From Candidatus Methanoperedens sp. (GTDB lineage: Archaea > Halobacteriota > Methanosarcinia > Methanosarcinales > Methanoperedenaceae), in contig JAQUNZ010000013.1 of the NCBI GenBank assembly GCA_028717345.1, positions 1-41,830 on the forward strand: DNA of 41,830 nucleotides. Direction: 5' to 3'. Shown here in pieces: positions 15,822 to 24,528 of the stretch (within the stretch, counting starts at the first letter, position 1; every line of letters begins with the position of its first letter). The notes beneath the pieces were generated by a model. It ran no database searches. It saw only the letters and a program-made list of their open reading frames with translations, and was not told the origin of the DNA. The translations under genes and the position numbers were made by a program.

Positions 15822-17501
15822 ATGAGTATGTTCAGGCATGACATCATAATCGTAGGTGGAGGTCTGGCAGGTCTGCGCGCCGCCCTTGCAGCCAGGGATG
15901 CAGATGTGGCAGTCATATCCAGAGTTCACCCCCTGCGCTCGCATTCAGTGGCAGCCCAGGGCGGAATTAATGCTGCGCTTGGAAAAACCGATAAGTGGGA
16001 AGACCATGCTTTTGACACGATAAAAGGAAGCGATTATCTTGCAGACCAGGATGCTGTGGAAGTGCTATGCAAAGATGCCCCGGCTCGGATCATTGAGATG
16101 GAGCGATGGGGCACGCTTTTTTCAAGGACTGATGAAGGAATGATCGCCCAGCGCCCATTCGGCGGCGCCGGATATCCGCGCACTGCATACGCAGAGGACA
16201 GGACAGGTCATGCGCTGCTGCATACGATGTATGAGCAGGCTCTCAGGAAGGGGATAAAGTTCTATGAAGAATGGCTGGTGACAGGGCTTGTTACCAATAA
16301 TGGCAGGTGTTCGGGAGTTGTCGGATATAATATCGCGAACGGGCAAATAGAAGGTTTTCTCGCCATAGCGGTTATTTTCGCTACAGGAGGATATGGAAGG
16401 ATATACGAACGTTCCACTAACTCGATAATTAACACTGGATTTGGGTGCGCAGTTGCATACAGGGGCGGCGCGGCGCTTGAGGATATGGAATTTGTGCAGT
16501 TCCATCCGACCACCTTATACGGGACGAATATCCTTATCACTGAGGGCGCGCGGGGGGAAGGGGGTTTTCTCACAAATAAGAACGGGGAACGCTTCATGCA
16601 ACGTTATTCCCCGCATTTGCTTGACCTTGCGCCGCGCGATATTGTGGCGCGGGCTATCCAGACCGAGATTAACGAAGGGAGGGGATTTGAAGGTGGTTAC
16701 GTTCATCTTGACCTCACACACCTTGGCGCTAAAAAGATTAAGGAACGATTGCCCGGTATCAGGCAGATCGCTATGGATTTTGCGAATATCGACCCCATCA
16801 GGAAGCCTATACCAGTGCAGCCCGGGCAGCATTATTCCATGGGCGGGATCGCTTCAAACAAGAACTGTGAAACTTCGATATCAGGATTATTTGTATGTGG
16901 TGAATGTTCCTGCATCAGCGTCCACGGCGCCAACAGGCTCGGCGGGAATTCCCTGCTTGAGACCATAGTGTTCGGAAAGATCGCAGGGGAAAATGCAGTG
17001 AAGTATGCAAAAAAAACTGATTTTGAAGCGCCGGAAGCACTTGAAAGTGGGGTAAGTGAGGAATCACAACAGATTTCAGCCCTGCTTGATACAACGGAAG
17101 GAGAAGCTTTCTTCAGGATACGTGATGAACTCAAAACCACCATGAACGAGAATGTGGGAATATTCCGGGACGAACGAAAATTAGAAACGGCACTTGCCAG
17201 GATCAAGGAATTGCAGAAGCGTTATAAGAATGTATATATCAGGAATAAAGGCGATGTTTTTAACCAGGAACTTGTTAACACAATCGAGCTTGAGGGAATG
17301 CTGGATATCGCTGAAGCGGTATGTATCGGTGCCCTGGCTCGCGAGGAAAGCAGGGGTTCCCATTATCGACTTGATCATCGGGAGAGGGATGATGCGAACT
17401 GGCTCAGGCATACGATTGTTGCATATACGCCGGTGGGACCGAGAATAAATTATAAACCTGTGAATATCACGATGTATGAGCCGAAAGAGAGGGAATATTA
17501 A
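15822..17501 (+). CDS. sdhA: Succinate dehydrogenase/fumarate reductase flavoprotein subunit
   Basis: 559-residue FAD protein that interconverts succinate and fumarate. The Rossmann motif [15 protein letters not shown] is at 8-22, and the covalent-FAD histidine is H41 in [10 protein letters not shown]. The family's active-site stretches are present: [34 protein letters not shown], and [18 protein letters not shown] near the C-terminus. The length is normal for archaeal SdhA. It lies divergent to sdhB-sdhC rather than in one operon with them. Direction of catalysis in vivo is unknown: in an anaerobic methane-cycling archaeon either fumarate reduction or part of an incomplete TCA cycle is possible. 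Confidence 0.95.
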   Translation: MSMFRHDIIIVGGGLAGLRAALAARDADVAVISRVHPLRSHSVAAQGGINAALGKTDKWEDHAFDTIKGSDYLADQDAVEVLCKDAPARIIEMERWGTLFSRTDEGMIAQRPFGGAGYPRTAYAEDRTGHALLHTMYEQALRKGIKFYEEWLVTGLVTNNGRCSGVVGYNIANGQIEGFLAIAVIFATGGYGRIYERSTNSIINTGFGCAVAYRGGAALEDMEFVQFHPTTLYGTNILITEGARGEGGFLTNKNGERFMQRYSPHLLDLAPRDIVARAIQTEINEGRGFEGGYVHLDLTHLGAKKIKERLPGIRQIAMDFANIDPIRKPIPVQPGQHYSMGGIASNKNCETSISGLFVCGECSCISVHGANRLGGNSLLETIVFGKIAGENAVKYAKKTDFEAPEALESGVSEESQQISALLDTTEGEAFFRIRDELKTTMNENVGIFRDERKLETALARIKELQKRYKNVYIRNKGDVFNQELVNTIELEGMLDIAEAVCIGALAREESRGSHYRLDHRERDDANWLRHTIVAYTPVGPRINYKPVNITMYEPKEREY

Positions 17502-17544
17502 AAGCTCTTTATTTATCTTACGGTATTCCCGATATCTATTGCAA

Positions 17545-18240
17545 TTATTTCAAAAAAGATTCCATTGCAAATACCAGAACTGCACCCAGGATAACCGCAA
17601 AAATTACATTTATATTAAATTTTTTGTGCGCATCCGGGAGAAGGTCGCTTGTTGCAATATACAGGAAATCCCCAGTTACGACTGCCAGGACAATCATATT
17701 GAGGCTGCCCGGGACAAAGATAGAGAGGGCGGCTCCTATGGGATAAAGTATGGATTCGATCCCCAGCGCTAATAAGATGGCATTTTTTCCCTGACCTCCG
17801 CGCCTTAAAAGTAGAGTGGTGGTAATGCCTTGTGGTATCTCATGGACTATTACGGAAAGCGCCACAACTATACCTGTGAGCGGATTTATCATGTATGCGA
17901 TGGCAATCCCGATCCCGTCTATGATATTGTCGGAAGCCATTCCGATAACAGGCAGCCATCCGATCCTGTGAACTTCAGATGTGCATTCGTATTCTCCACA
18001 TGAATGTATCATTGTGAGGCGCTCAAGGAGATAAAAGAAAAAGAAACCTGCTCCTATGTAGATGGAATCGGCAGGTGCAAGCTCCGGAAGCATCTCAAAA
18101 AATACAGCGCCAAGCATTGTTCCCGCAGCAAAACCGATGATATAACGCGTTGAGGATTCCTCTATTTTGTGATAAAAAGGGATAATGCCACTTAATATAT
18201 CCGACAAACCAGCAAGAAATGCAAGAAGAACTGATATCAT
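17545..18240 (-). CDS. ZIP family divalent metal transporter
   Basis: 231-residue integral membrane protein with about eight hydrophobic segments. The metal-binding motif of helix V, HEIPQG, is at 133-138, and helix IV carries SDNIIDG at 103-109 in place of the common HNxxDG. A short loop with Cys81 and Cys86 lies between TM segments. ZIP proteins move Zn, Fe or similar divalent ions into the cytoplasm. The gene is convergent with sdhA and divergent from the Cys-cluster gene. Substrate cannot be told from sequence; the Asp for His exchange is seen in some prokaryotic ZIPs. Confidence 0.9.
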   Translation of the reverse strand: MISVLLAFLAGLSDILSGIIPFYHKIEESSTRYIIGFAAGTMLGAVFFEMLPELAPADSIYIGAGFFFFYLLERLTMIHSCGEYECTSEVHRIGWLPVIGMASDNIIDGIGIAIAYMINPLTGIVVALSVIVHEIPQGITTTLLLRRGGQGKNAILLALGIESILYPIGAALSIFVPGSLNMIVLAVVTGDFLYIATSDLLPDAHKKFNINVIFAVILGAVLVFAMESFLK

Positions 18241-18352
18241 ATTATTCCGAATTACCTTGATTTTGTCAGATTAGCCTCTTATTCCTAATAATCTTTTTTG
18301 ATTATAGCTTAATAAAGTATTAATGTGACAAAGTCAGGTTAATTATTCAACA

Positions 18353-18934
18353 ATGAAAAGAAAAACCAGCCAGTTGAAAAGAGCTCTTAATGAAGCTGTC
18401 GGAATAGAAGAAGGTGATATCGCCGATAAAATTATATCCATTGGATACAAATGCCGGAAGTGCGGCAGGTGCTGCATGGGGGACTTTGGCGACAATACTG
18501 TTTCCATCTTTCCATTCGAAATCAGGCATATATCCGAAAAGACCGGACTGAAAAGGGAGGACATAGCCGTCCCAACACCATCAGAAGACAGGGATGATGC
18601 AGGGAATATCCATACTTTTGAATGGATATTGAAGAAAAACAGGGACTGCACGTTCCTGGATAAGGGTTTGTGTAAAATATACGAATGCAGACCGTATATT
18701 TGCAGGACATATCCTTTTTATTTGCTTGAGGGGCGCCTTATGATATGCGAATGCGAGGGTCTGGGAAACACTATCTGTAATGAGGATGCCACGAAAATGG
18801 CGGCACTGCTCAAGGAAAGATACATCGCCGAGATCCGTGAATCAATAGCGCTTCTTGAAAAATTCGGGGGATTTGTTCCTTCCGGTAAGGGAGATATATG
18901 CGTCCATGACAGCGAAGGAGAGCACTGGCTCTGA
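18353..18934 (+). CDS. YkgJ-type cysteine cluster protein (zinc/iron-chelate binding family)
   Basis: 193-residue soluble protein of the YkgJ (CxxCxxCC) family: Cys34, 37, 40 and 41 in CRKCGRCC, followed by a second block CTFLDKGLCKIYECRPYICRTYPF. These residues probably bind a metal ion or Fe-S cluster. The biochemical role of the family is unresolved. An AT-rich region and a TATA-like TTAATAAAG precede it; the leader is short and no strong SD sequence is seen before ATG 18353. It is followed by the phosphoesterase-cooC-radB operon in the same direction, separated by about 60 bases with a separate TATA-like element. Confidence 0.8.
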   Translation: MKRKTSQLKRALNEAVGIEEGDIADKIISIGYKCRKCGRCCMGDFGDNTVSIFPFEIRHISEKTGLKREDIAVPTPSEDRDDAGNIHTFEWILKKNRDCTFLDKGLCKIYECRPYICRTYPFYLLEGRLMICECEGLGNTICNEDATKMAALLKERYIAEIRESIALLEKFGGFVPSGKGDICVHDSEGEHWL

Positions 18935-18993
18935 CAACCGGACGAATATCCAGCATAAAAAATATAAGTATCATTAAGCTAATATTGAGTCCT

Positions 18994-19626
18994 ATGAGAT
19001 TTCTTGCGCTAGCAGACCTACATGGCGATTATTCCCATGTTGAAGCGATATGTGACAGGGCAGGGAAATTTGACGCGGTATTGATAGCCGGGGACCTAAC
19101 TGACTTCGGTCCTGATGAAAAAGCGCTGGAATTGCTTGGAATGTTCAGTAAACCAGTACTTGCAGTGCCGGGGAATTGCGATAATGTCTCAATCTTGAAA
19201 TTATTGGATGAAAAAACGATCAGTCTTCATAATTCATTTCATAAAATAGGCGAACTTACATTTGTTGGTCTGGGGGGTTCAAATCCCACTCCATTCAATA
19301 CCCCGTTTGAGTTGTCAGAAAAGAGAATCGGTGAATCTATAGGGACGTTATTAAGTAGAGTAAACACAAGTAAAAAAATTATATTATTATCACATTTTCC
19401 CCCTAAAAATACAACTGACAGGCTACCCTTCGGGAATGTAGGAAGCGTTGCCCTTGCGCGTTTCCTGGGACGCTTTGACCTGATAGTATGCGGGCACATC
19501 CATGAGGCTCGCGGTGTAGTACAGGTGAATGGCACGCAGGTAGTGAATCCGGGTCAGGGGTCGAAGGGACAGGCTGCAATGATCACTATAGGCAATGAAA
19601 TAACAGTCGAGTTCATAGATACATGA
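18994..19626 (+). CDS. Calcineurin-like metallophosphoesterase
   Basis: 210-residue enzyme with all motifs of the binuclear metallophosphoesterase fold: DLHG (motif I), GDLTD (II), GNCD (III), LSHFPP (IV) and CGHIHE (V). Substrate is unknown; relatives are phosphodiesterases or phosphatases of the YfcE/MJ0936 type. I prefer ATG 18994 to the TTG nine bases upstream. A TATA-like AAAATATAAG lies about 30 bases before it with no SD sequence, suggesting a leaderless transcript. Its stop overlaps the cooC start in ATGA, so the three genes phosphoesterase, cooC and radB form one translationally coupled unit. Confidence 0.88.
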   Translation: MRFLALADLHGDYSHVEAICDRAGKFDAVLIAGDLTDFGPDEKALELLGMFSKPVLAVPGNCDNVSILKLLDEKTISLHNSFHKIGELTFVGLGGSNPTPFNTPFELSEKRIGESIGTLLSRVNTSKKIILLSHFPPKNTTDRLPFGNVGSVALARFLGRFDLIVCGHIHEARGVVQVNGTQVVNPGQGSKGQAAMITIGNEITVEFIDT

Positions 19627-20381
19627 TCAAGATAGCGATTTCTGGTAAAGGGGGCGTCGGGAAGACAACGCTATCCGGCACTCTGGCACGGCTTCTTGCG
19701 CGCCTGGGCTACGACGTACTTGCTATTGACGCTGATCCGAGCATGAACCTTGCTTCAGCTCTGGGGATTAAAAATCCGCCCAAACCCCTGACCGGATTTA
19801 CCGAACTTATCGATGAAAGAGCAGGCGGACCTGCCGGTGTTTTCAAATTAAATCCAAAGGTTGATGACATTGTAGAAAAGTTCGGAGTAACTGGTCCTGA
19901 TAACGTAAAACTGCTCGTCCTGGGCACGGTAGAGCGCGGCGGGAGCGGCTGCATGTGCCCGGCAAGCTCTTTTTTGAAAGCGCTTCTTCGCCATGTGCTC
20001 CTGAAAACTAACAGCGTGGTAATACTTGACATGGAAGCAGGAGTGGAGCATCTCGGGCGGGGCACGACCCGGGGAATAGATATCATGCTCATAGTGGTTG
20101 AACCTGGAGCAAGGTCTATCGAAACGGCTGGAAGGATAGTGGAACTTGCGCGGCAGATTGATATCAGGAAATTCGGGGCAATCATCAATAAAGCAGGGGG
20201 AGAGACAAAAGATATCGAAGATCAACTCAAGGGTTATGGCATAGAGGTATTTGGCATAATACCGTATGATACTTCACTTGTTCATGCTGACATGGAGAAC
20301 ATAGCCCCGATAGATAAGGGCGGTGCTGCGGTAGAGGCAATAAAAAATATATTGGACAAGGTATCTATGGCACAGGAGTGA
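19623..20381 (+). CDS. cooC: CooC-type nickel-insertion ATPase of carbon monoxide dehydrogenase
   Basis: 252-residue P-loop ATPase of the MinD/ParA superfamily with the deviant Walker A GKGGVGKTT at 8-16. The C-M-C motif (Cys110, Cys112) within GGSGCMCPAS is the nickel-binding signature that separates CooC from ordinary MinD/ParA proteins. It also has the ADPS element near 37-40 and DMEAGVEHLGRGTTRGID. CooC dimers load Ni into the C-cluster of CODH, here presumably the acetyl-CoA decarbonylase/synthase complex encoded elsewhere. It overlaps the phosphoesterase upstream and radB downstream by 4 bases each. Confidence 0.88.
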   Translation: MIKIAISGKGGVGKTTLSGTLARLLARLGYDVLAIDADPSMNLASALGIKNPPKPLTGFTELIDERAGGPAGVFKLNPKVDDIVEKFGVTGPDNVKLLVLGTVERGGSGCMCPASSFLKALLRHVLLKTNSVVILDMEAGVEHLGRGTTRGIDIMLIVVEPGARSIETAGRIVELARQIDIRKFGAIINKAGGETKDIEDQLKGYGIEVFGIIPYDTSLVHADMENIAPIDKGGAAVEAIKNILDKVSMAQE

Positions 20382-21070
20382 CAAACATTCAGAAACAAGA
20401 AAGGATAACCTGCGAATGCAAATGCATTGACGACCTCCTTGGCGGTGGATTCGAGAGGGGCATAGTCACCCAGATATACGGGGCGTCAGGCACGGGGAAG
20501 ACCAATATCTGCATCCAGCTTGCCGTGGCGGCTGTCAGGAACGGGAAAAAAGTCATTTTCATTGACACTGAAGGGTTCTCTGCTGAGCGGTTCAGGCAAA
20601 TAGCAGGAGAGGATGCCAAAAAGGTTGCAGGAGAAATAATCATATATGAACCTGCAAGCCTTGACCAGCAGTATTCTGCAGTACTTGAGCTTGAAAAGAT
20701 AATGAACGAAAAGATCGGTCTCATAATACTTGACTCAGCAGCGCTTTTTTACAGGCTGGGGCTGTCAATGGACGATTCGAACGAAGAGAACATGGCGCTT
20801 CGGAGGGAACTTGTGAACCAGATAGGGCTCCTTCACGGGATAGCCAGGAAATACGTTATTGCAGTTGTGATCACAAATCAGGTCTATAAAGATGTATCTA
20901 CAGGAGAACTCTGCCCCATCGGAGGGAATGCCCTGGAGCATCTCTCAAAGACTATTATACTTCTTGAAAAGACCGGACCTTCAAAACGAAAAGCAACGCT
21001 TCGAAAACACAGGTCTAAGTGCGAAGGAACGAACTGCGATTTTCTGCTGACCGATAAAGGCGCAATATAG
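20378..21070 (+). CDS. radB: DNA repair and recombination protein RadB
   Basis: 230-residue RecA/Rad51-family paralogue found in euryarchaea. Walker A GASGTGKT is at 35-42 and Walker B LIILD near 115. The protein lacks the N-terminal helix-hairpin-helix domain of RadA, which identifies RadB. The basic C-terminal stretch SKRKATLRKHRSK is typical. It assists RadA in homologous recombination. It starts at GTG 20378, overlapping the cooC stop (GTGA). Its stop is only 4 bases from the convergent membrane protein gene. Confidence 0.95.
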   Translation: MTNIQKQERITCECKCIDDLLGGGFERGIVTQIYGASGTGKTNICIQLAVAAVRNGKKVIFIDTEGFSAERFRQIAGEDAKKVAGEIIIYEPASLDQQYSAVLELEKIMNEKIGLIILDSAALFYRLGLSMDDSNEENMALRRELVNQIGLLHGIARKYVIAVVITNQVYKDVSTGELCPIGGNALEHLSKTIILLEKTGPSKRKATLRKHRSKCEGTNCDFLLTDKGAI

Positions 21071-21074
21071 TTTT

Positions 21075-21497
21075 TTACTTTCCGCCGCTCATTATTTTTC
21101 CAAGGCTTAAAAGGAAGTCCTCAATTTTCTTCTTTACGGTCTTAGGAGGCTCTTCAGGTTCTATCTGGTCTGTTGATGATATCTCTTTTGATACTTCAGT
21201 GCTGCTGTCATCTGTTTTATCCATTAACAGATACCAGGCTAAAAGCTCGGAATAGATTATTATCCCAAGAAGAGCTGACCAGAGCATGAGCATTAAATGG
21301 ATATTATTTACTGGCACACCCATATATGAGAACTGGGAAATGGAAAGGAATTGTGACACAGGGTCTGGAAATATCAGAGCAATAGCCACTGGTAAAATTA
21401 TCATTACAATGGCAGAGATTACAGGTGAAATGTATATCAGAAGTATCAAAATGACCATTGCGTATATGAAAAATAGCAGAACTGAAAGAATATCCAT
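21075..21497 (-). CDS. Small membrane protein, unknown
   Basis: 140 residues with three hydrophobic segments, about 4-24, 25-42 and 66-88, then a charged cytoplasmic-looking tail rich in Ser, Glu and Lys (from about residue 95). No family recognised. GAGGTAAAA precedes the ATG. It lies 2 bases after the 551-residue surface protein gene on the same strand, so the two are almost certainly co-transcribed and may work together at the membrane. It contains no catalytic motif or cysteine cluster that I can see. Confidence 0.75.
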   Translation of the reverse strand: MDILSVLLFFIYAMVILILLIYISPVISAIVMIILPVAIALIFPDPVSQFLSISQFSYMGVPVNNIHLMLMLWSALLGIIIYSELLAWYLLMDKTDDSSTEVSKEISSTDQIEPEEPPKTVKKKIEDFLLSLGKIMSGGK

Positions 21498-21499
21498 TT

Positions 21500-23155
21500 T
21501 TACCTCAACATCCTGGTAATTAAATATGCGACCACAGCAGCACCCGTTACAATACCTGCTATCGCTACAAACGATGAGATCATAAACAATACTAAATCAG
21601 ACGGCGCAACATTTAGAGGTTTTGTACTTTCACTCTTTTCCTGCTGTGTTCTCTCCACAACCTTCCCGAATTCAATGGTATTTGACCTGGCTTGCCTTGT
21701 GACACCGCGAATATCCAGGTATGAAGCTTGCGCAGCCGGAAGGGTTTTGACTTCTCCCTGTAAATAGTAATTGATCTCAACCTTTTCACCGTTCTCAAGC
21801 TTCCCGGACAATGTCGTTTCACCGCTTAATACATTATTCCCTGGAGGAATATTATCCCATATTTTAACCTGCGAAGGTCTGTCGCCGACATTGGTCGTTA
21901 CAACTTTCACAAGAGTTTTGCCTTCAATATGCTCGATTGATTTTGCCATTGTGAGATAGGGCATATGCATTGTTATTTTTACCCTTTTTGAAGCTTTTGT
22001 CCCGCCGTCCCATTTAGCAGTGGCAGATGGGAGGATATAAAGTCCTGGTCTTGGAGGTGTCAGATTATATTCAAGAGTCCTAGAACTTTTGGGTCCGATA
22101 TCCAGTTCCCATTCTAGCGATTTTTCAATAAACTCTTCTGGTATCATATCGCGTATGCTCACGGATCTATTGCTCAGCCCTGAATTATATATATACAATT
22201 GCACTGGCACTATTTCATCATCTGTATCTGCTGGAACGCGCTTTATTATGGCTATTTCCGGGGTGATGGAAATATCTTTACTTACATCAAGAATATGTGA
22301 ATTCCCAAAAAAATCCCGGACATCAAGCCTGGCATTGATACTTAATGTAGAATTCACAGGCTGCCGGGTTATTATCGTCTCAAATGTCCTCTCCCCGGAA
22401 AAGTCTGTTATGGAGAAGTTATCCTGTGATACTTCTGTATTGGGGCTTGTCTCTACAGTTATTCCTATCAGGTTCAGAGTAAGATCACTTGTTGCCGTTA
22501 TTGAGATATTAATAGGTTCATCAGGAAAGTATTCATCCTTATCTGTGTAAATCTGCGCTTTAACAAAAGGAAATACCTCTGTTTTATAATCAGGGAGCTT
22601 ATTTGTGAAAAAATCAATATCTATAAAGCCAGTCCTGTTGATATTTGTTAACCTCATCCTGAAACTATCAAAATCTTTTTCGTCCCCTGTGAAAAACTCT
22701 TCTTTTTTCGTTCCTGTTTTGTTTGAAATCGTCAGGTTTACCGAGTCCCTTCCGTATGTGTCTATCATAAAAGAATAATTCTCGATCGAATAGGATTCAC
22801 CCCATTTCAACTGCGCTCTTTTAAGGAATCTCCAGAATTCTTTATTTTCAAGTTTACTTATAGATATCCACGAATTTCCGTCCTTGATACCGAGCAGGGT
22901 TATGCTAATGTTATCATAATTTTTTATCTCGTTTATCCCGAAGTTACCAGATCCTGCAAGCACATTGTTCTTATAGACACTTATCGAAGAAACAGTATCA
23001 TCCACGGCAGTGGCTTTAACAAGGTAGTTCTCATATGACAGTGAGCCATTAAAACCGATATATCCAGACGACTTTGCAGTCCAGAGAGTATCAGTTGCAG
23101 ATGCTGATGGAATTAAACATATAAATATTAAACATATTACAATTTTTATATCCAT
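21500..23155 (-). CDS. Membrane-anchored surface protein with CARDB/DUF11-like repeats
   Basis: 551 residues: Sec signal about 1-20 (IVICLIFICLIPSASA), an extracellular beta-rich part with many N-x-S/T sequons, and one C-terminal transmembrane helix about 523-547 followed by RMLR. The region about 200-500 resembles CARDB/DUF11 repeats of S-layer-related proteins, for example the blocks IYNSGLSNRSVSIRDMIPEE and VTTNVGDRPSQVKIWDNIPPG. It is divergent from the archaellum arlC/E-like gene, sharing a 130-base spacer with a palindromic motif also found before arlB. It may therefore be a cell-envelope partner of the archaellum. Function is not otherwise apparent. Confidence 0.8.
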   Translation of the reverse strand: MDIKIVICLIFICLIPSASATDTLWTAKSSGYIGFNGSLSYENYLVKATAVDDTVSSISVYKNNVLAGSGNFGINEIKNYDNISITLLGIKDGNSWISISKLENKEFWRFLKRAQLKWGESYSIENYSFMIDTYGRDSVNLTISNKTGTKKEEFFTGDEKDFDSFRMRLTNINRTGFIDIDFFTNKLPDYKTEVFPFVKAQIYTDKDEYFPDEPINISITATSDLTLNLIGITVETSPNTEVSQDNFSITDFSGERTFETIITRQPVNSTLSINARLDVRDFFGNSHILDVSKDISITPEIAIIKRVPADTDDEIVPVQLYIYNSGLSNRSVSIRDMIPEEFIEKSLEWELDIGPKSSRTLEYNLTPPRPGLYILPSATAKWDGGTKASKRVKITMHMPYLTMAKSIEHIEGKTLVKVVTTNVGDRPSQVKIWDNIPPGNNVLSGETTLSGKLENGEKVEINYYLQGEVKTLPAAQASYLDIRGVTRQARSNTIEFGKVVERTQQEKSESTKPLNVAPSDLVLFMISSFVAIAGIVTGAAVVAYLITRMLR

Positions 23156-23199
23156 TATACATTAAATTGAATTCAAATGGTTTAAGCTTTTTCTTGTCT

Positions 23200-23213
23200 C
23201 TCATTATGAGCAT
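23200..23213. promoter_or_regulatory. Palindromic motif shared with the arlB promoter
   Basis: CTCATTATGAGCAT, whose first 11 bases are a palindrome (CTCAT-T-ATGAG), lies between the divergent surface protein and arlC/E-like genes. The identical 14 bases occur at 33968-33981 in front of archaellin. TATA-like elements for the plus-strand gene follow at about 23235-23243 and 23252-23262. I infer a binding site for a shared regulator. Confidence 0.5.
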
Positions 23214-23285
23214 GAATCTCAGAAAACAGCAAGAGTATATATACTTCCAGTAAATATATAATAAAACTGTACTAAAGGAGAAAGC

Positions 23286-24401
23286 ATGTTTGAAGATTTG
23301 TCAGGTAAATTCGGAAAACTGAAGATGCCTGAAGGTTCACTTATAAAGAAGCTTGAGAGAATTAAAAAGAATTCTGAAACACCTTATGGAAAGGGAAGCT
23401 CACCTACATTATTTCCTGATGTTATAGAACAGCTAAGAAAGGCACCCGAAGAGATATCAAAAAAGATAGAAGAGGTCGTAAGTGCCAAAACAGAGATGAT
23501 AAAAGCCAATTCAGAAGCAGTCAAAAACCTCGAATCCCAGATGAGCAGGATAGACCAGTCGATCGGCTCTTCAAAAAAAGATACAGAAGAGTTTAAAAAC
23601 AGGCTGAATAAGATCGACGAGACTGTTCTTGAACTTTTGTCGTTATATGAAGTGGTCTCAAGTACCGTGAACCCGTTTATCGGTGACAAGAACAACCCGA
23701 TGAATGAGAAAATAGCAGAGATCGAAAAGAAGATGAATGAGCTTGGTACTAAGAATCCTGAATTACCTCTTAATCTGATAGAGGATATGGAAAATAAATT
23801 CAAAGGTCTTGAGAACAACATAGAGGAGCTTAAAAAGACAGTCGAGTCAAAAGCCATAGATGAGAATGCACTTGTTGAAAAAGTTACTTTAATGGTCGTT
23901 GAGCAGATCAAACCGCAGTCAAGACAGAAACCGATATATGGGGGAATGCCGCAGGTACAACAACAATCACACACCCGGCAACCTGCTCTATCTGCTACCG
24001 CACAGCAGGCTGTTTCCCAGTATTTTGAGGAAGAAGAAGGACAGGGTGTCAGATTATCATATCTTGATAACAGGCCGGAAACATCCATAATTCTCCTTAA
24101 CTGGATTGAGTTCCTTATGGAAAAAGTTGGGCGAAATAACCTGTTCGATGTGCTTGAATATTATATGGAAATCGGGTGGATAAGTGAGGATGTAAGCTCC
24201 AGGATGATGGCGTACGCAAGCGGGATAGACTATTTTGTGGAAAGACCTTCCTGGAAGCTCCTCCCTGAAGATCATACAAAATCCTTATTATTCATAGAAC
24301 AGCTCAGGGGAAAGAAAGTCGATAAAATGCTGTTCTCAAGGCTTGAGAGGGATGTCGATAAGATAATCCGAAGCAGTAGCAGTGAAGTAACAGTACATTA
24401 A
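23286..24401 (+). CDS. arlCE: Archaellum protein ArlC/D/E-like (FlaC/D/E family)
   Basis: 371-residue cytosolic archaellum component. The N-terminal half is a long coiled coil (about 50-210) that includes the FlaC-like element ELLSLYEVVSSTVNPFIG. A Gln/Pro-rich linker lies about 212-245. The C-terminal FlaD/E domain follows, about 255-355, with SIILLNWIEFLMEKVGR, then NLFDVLEYYMEIGWISEDV and a block ending ASGIDYF. In euryarchaea ArlCDE links the motor to the chemotaxis signal. AAGGAGA precedes ATG 23286. It is encoded opposite to and 1.5 kb away from the other arl genes, separated by an AAA+ ATPase gene. The architecture looks like ArlC fused to ArlE in one chain. Confidence 0.88.
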   Translation: MFEDLSGKFGKLKMPEGSLIKKLERIKKNSETPYGKGSSPTLFPDVIEQLRKAPEEISKKIEEVVSAKTEMIKANSEAVKNLESQMSRIDQSIGSSKKDTEEFKNRLNKIDETVLELLSLYEVVSSTVNPFIGDKNNPMNEKIAEIEKKMNELGTKNPELPLNLIEDMENKFKGLENNIEELKKTVESKAIDENALVEKVTLMVVEQIKPQSRQKPIYGGMPQVQQQSHTRQPALSATAQQAVSQYFEEEEGQGVRLSYLDNRPETSIILLNWIEFLMEKVGRNNLFDVLEYYMEIGWISEDVSSRMMAYASGIDYFVERPSWKLLPEDHTKSLLFIEQLRGKKVDKMLFSRLERDVDKIIRSSSSEVTVH

Positions 24402-24441
24402 TATTTTAGTACATATTTATATTTTATTATAGGCATATATC

Positions 24442-24514
24442 TATTACTATCGTAACCGCTATAATTAAGCAATTATTACTAACATAACCGCTAAAATTAT
24501 ATAGTTTATTACTA
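24442..24514. repeat. Direct repeats with 32-33 base period before the AAA+ ATPase gene
   Basis: The units 24442-24467 and 24474-24499 both begin TATTACTA, contain TAACCGCTA and end AATTA. A third partial TATTACTA starts at 24507. Spacing is 32-33 bases, about three helical turns. They fill the spacer in front of the ATPase gene and could be operator sites. Two and a half copies with diverged units do not make a CRISPR. Confidence 0.55.
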
Positions 24515-24528
24515 ATATGCTTGTAATA

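Noticed and set aside
14989-17501. SdhA/SdhB read as methanogen thiol:fumarate reductase TfrAB
   Set aside because: SdhB has no C-terminal CCG domains, and a cytochrome b-like membrane anchor is encoded next to it.
19623-20381. ParA/MinD partition or cell-division ATPase
   Set aside because: The C-M-C motif in the GGSGCMCPAS context is the CooC nickel-site signature, and no partition partner is nearby.
24442-24514. Direct repeats considered as a CRISPR remnant
   Set aside because: Only two and a half diverged units with very short gaps, no spacer-like unique segments and no cas genes.
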